Source of the DNA: Lineus longissimus
Taxonomy: Eukaryota; Nemertea; Pilidiophora; Heteronemertea; Lineidae
Direction of reading: 5' to 3'
DNA length: 64,000 nt
Assembly (NCBI RefSeq): GCF_910592395.1
Contig: NC_088316.1
Span: 11,780,001-11,844,000 of the forward strand
Below are positions 63,701 through 64,000 of the stretch, piece after piece. The first letter of the stretch is position 1. The number at the start of each line of letters is the position of its first letter. The translations under genes were made by a program, and so were the position numbers. The notes under the pieces are model-generated. The model made no database searches, was not told the DNA's origin, and saw only the letters and a list, made by a program, of their open reading frames with translations.

Positions 63701-64000
63701 GTCGGGAAGCTCAAGCCAGAAAAATTCAACTTACTCTTCGTGTACCAAGCCTCAAGTTTATATCGAGGCGGGGGTCTACTCCAACTGCGCCCGTTTTCAA
63801 AAAGCAATAAGCAGTCGCGAAAACACACGTCCTCCTTTGATTTGGGGGGGCTGACACAGGCTCTCTTTCCGAGCAGATCTCGAGGCAACCCACAGTGTCT
63901 GGCGTCACCACACGAGGCCTGCCCGCCTCCGCGAAATGGAGTGAATGCCGATAGATACAGACAAAGACTTAGCACTCGATCAAAAGTCCATCCGGAACCT
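60742..64000 (-). CDS. Polinton protein-primed DNA polymerase B, N-terminus cut by the window
   Basis: Open from the right edge to TAA/TGA at 60742, at least 1085 codons. The frame already reads GSGWTFDRVL at the edge, so the true start is outside. Exonuclease motif DFE (in RFVIYYDFETM), ExoIII-like YLITDVLLLAD, then polymerase motif A LDCTNLYGHALSKNLP, motif B KLILNSIFGRLL and motif C LLMTDTDSLVYLV. Inserted before the exonuclease III motif is a Cys/His cluster (CCEMCGADF, KDHCHLSGKYRYALCNRCNF) like that of endonuclease VII. The family starts DNA synthesis from a terminal protein at linear ends and copies the whole element. It lies first in the early block. Confidence 0.95.
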   Translation of the reverse strand, partial: GSGWTFDRVLSLCLYLSAFTPFRGGGQASCGDARHCGLPRDLLGKRACVSPPKSKEDVCFRDCLLLFENGRSWSRPPPRYKLEAWYTKSKLNFSGLSFPTPLAQMAFFERNNPSLVLSVFGITASKRPNKTPPIRIYYLSKNLPSQPREGQCVDLLLFRNHYFLISSLTRLLGSGVTQRRKYVCRACLCMFATEDRRGEHWRSCCAQKPQLYKTPKKASTVQFCQFEKMTMARFVIYYDFETMQIPCPEDDSRRRHVPIAVAAIRICNPNRTYNSSLYHRVGADCVERFLDWLDVQREEIQLINDTQNLPLKMTPEDWLRFRQQTCCEMCGADFAGFTSPLKDHCHLSGKYRYALCNRCNFTYASEKTTMVPCFAHGAIRFDQHLLIKAIARRNEERRVSPPRILPRNTEHYLAVFDREIVFQDSFEFMKASLSSIAESMKNAKSTVGGSNAKNPTVFPLLWEYVRGNTEQYELLSRKGVFCYDFLDGEDKLKLDKLPSKEVFYDSLREVSVTEAEYKHAERVWRAAACQNLKDYLLVYLITDVLLLADCFEKFRDLSLGHFQMDTAKFLTLPHFAFHAMLKRTQVRLDVLHDLEMVQWVKRGVRGGVASIMLRHAEANIPEMGRNYRPEEPRQEIMALDCTNLYGHALSKNLPEKNYRWLSKNEISKLNVTEIPDDARTGFILSVDLTYPAELHERHTMYPLAPHKAVIPPAQWSDYTYELGLRLGEASFFKSGQEKLVPDLTEKRDYVVHYQNLKYYLKCGMRLRRIRRVLAFEQRCWMHDFVDFITSKRSKAVSDFESSFWKLILNSIFGRLLIDKTKHVNMKLVSNEAAFKKLSSKPNFKSVTFYDKTLVGVQSTPASVELNSPVVAGFTVLELSKLHMYKFHYNFVLPVLGGPENCQLLMTDTDSLVYLVKNIEPKVIFSSVAPQYFDFSNFPRAHELYSEVNKKIKGTFKIEYPGESIVAFVGVRAKMYCFKFLSEGREAKAKGIPRTALQKLHFENYHDALFEPEKPQRCHFKAIRSIKHDLFTLSGDKKGLSCLDLKRWVRSDGIQTYAYGDFRCNRQPPSPVPSLGSSSSSEDDEK

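Larger units (their letters stand above)
50500..64000 (-). mobile_element. Polinton/Maverick (adintovirus-like) element, right end outside the window
   Basis: Minus-strand genes for protein-primed DNA polymerase B, retroviral-type integrase, FtsK/A32-type packaging ATPase, capsid protein and adenain-type protease together define a Polinton. More than 13 kb is present, with all main frames open. Extra genes for a deoxynucleoside kinase and a PC4-like protein sit between PolB and integrase. The left limit is inferred: coding ends at 50976 and the LINE fragment ends at 50386. No terminal inverted repeat can be verified because the other end is missing. AT-rich short repeats (aaagttta, tacaacat) fill 50760-50940. 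Confidence 0.93.

Noticed and set aside
1-64000. tRNA or rRNA genes
   Set aside because: No cloverleaf with TTC-box and matched acceptor arms, and no conserved rRNA blocks were found by reading; a covariance-model scan could not be run.

Overview
The window reads as animal nuclear DNA, most likely from an aquatic invertebrate. Genes are split by GT-AG introns, intergenic sequence is AT-rich, and mobile elements of several classes dominate. Three calls carry most of the information: a six-exon gene for an RBM41-like RNA-binding protein (7.46-11.02 kb, plus strand), a two-exon gene for a 65-residue secreted peptide (45.27-42.73 kb, minus strand), and the greater part of an apparently intact Polinton/Maverick (adintovirus-like) element (about 50.5 kb to the right edge, minus strand). 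I cannot name the species; no rRNA or tRNA gene was seen.

Layout. 0-7.4 kb: mostly non-coding, with one short candidate exon, a Tc1/mariner-like MITE and an AT-rich minisatellite. 7.46-12.24 kb: the RBM41-like gene, with a palindromic 22-bp minisatellite in intron 3, a 157-bp repeat that includes its last codons, and a 60-bp repeat carrying seven AATAAA hexamers downstream. 12.3-24.3 kb: short MITEs, a fold-back element of about 950 bp, and a single-exon-like 315-codon open frame of unknown function (19.19-20.13 kb). 24.35-29.39 kb: a Ty3/Gypsy LTR retrotransposon with both LTRs, a primer-binding site and a polypurine tract, but two frameshifts. 29.54-30.60 kb: a terminal-inverted-repeat element whose interior has expanded into about 34 copies of a 28-bp satellite. 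31-36 kb: fold-back ends, a LINE tail, and one arm of an 0.8-kb inverted repeat whose partner lies at 47.9-48.7 kb. 36.8-41.7 kb: one copy of a 1.1-kb duplicated segment and a decayed second Gypsy element. 42.7-46.4 kb: the secreted-peptide gene, with the second copy of the duplicated segment abutting its 5' untranslated exon. 46.4-50.4 kb: another MITE, a perfect 25-bp hairpin and a 5'-truncated LINE reverse-transcriptase fragment.

The Polinton encodes, in transcriptional order on the minus strand: protein-primed DNA polymerase B (running off the window), a PC4/p15-like ssDNA-binding protein, a deoxynucleoside kinase, a Cys-rich protein with an acidic tail, a chromodomain integrase (overlapping the previous gene by 164 nt), a packaging ATPase, then a late cluster with a small basic protein with hydrophobic tail, a 352-residue protein of unknown role, a virion-core/pVI-like protein, a double-jelly-roll-type major capsid protein and an adenain-type protease. 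All of these frames are open, so the element could be recent or still functional. Replication (PolB, PC4-like protein, nucleotide kinase), insertion (integrase) and virion assembly (ATPase, capsid, protease) form three gene blocks. The kinase and the PC4-like protein are the least expected members. The right terminus lies outside the window, so the terminal inverted repeats could not be compared.
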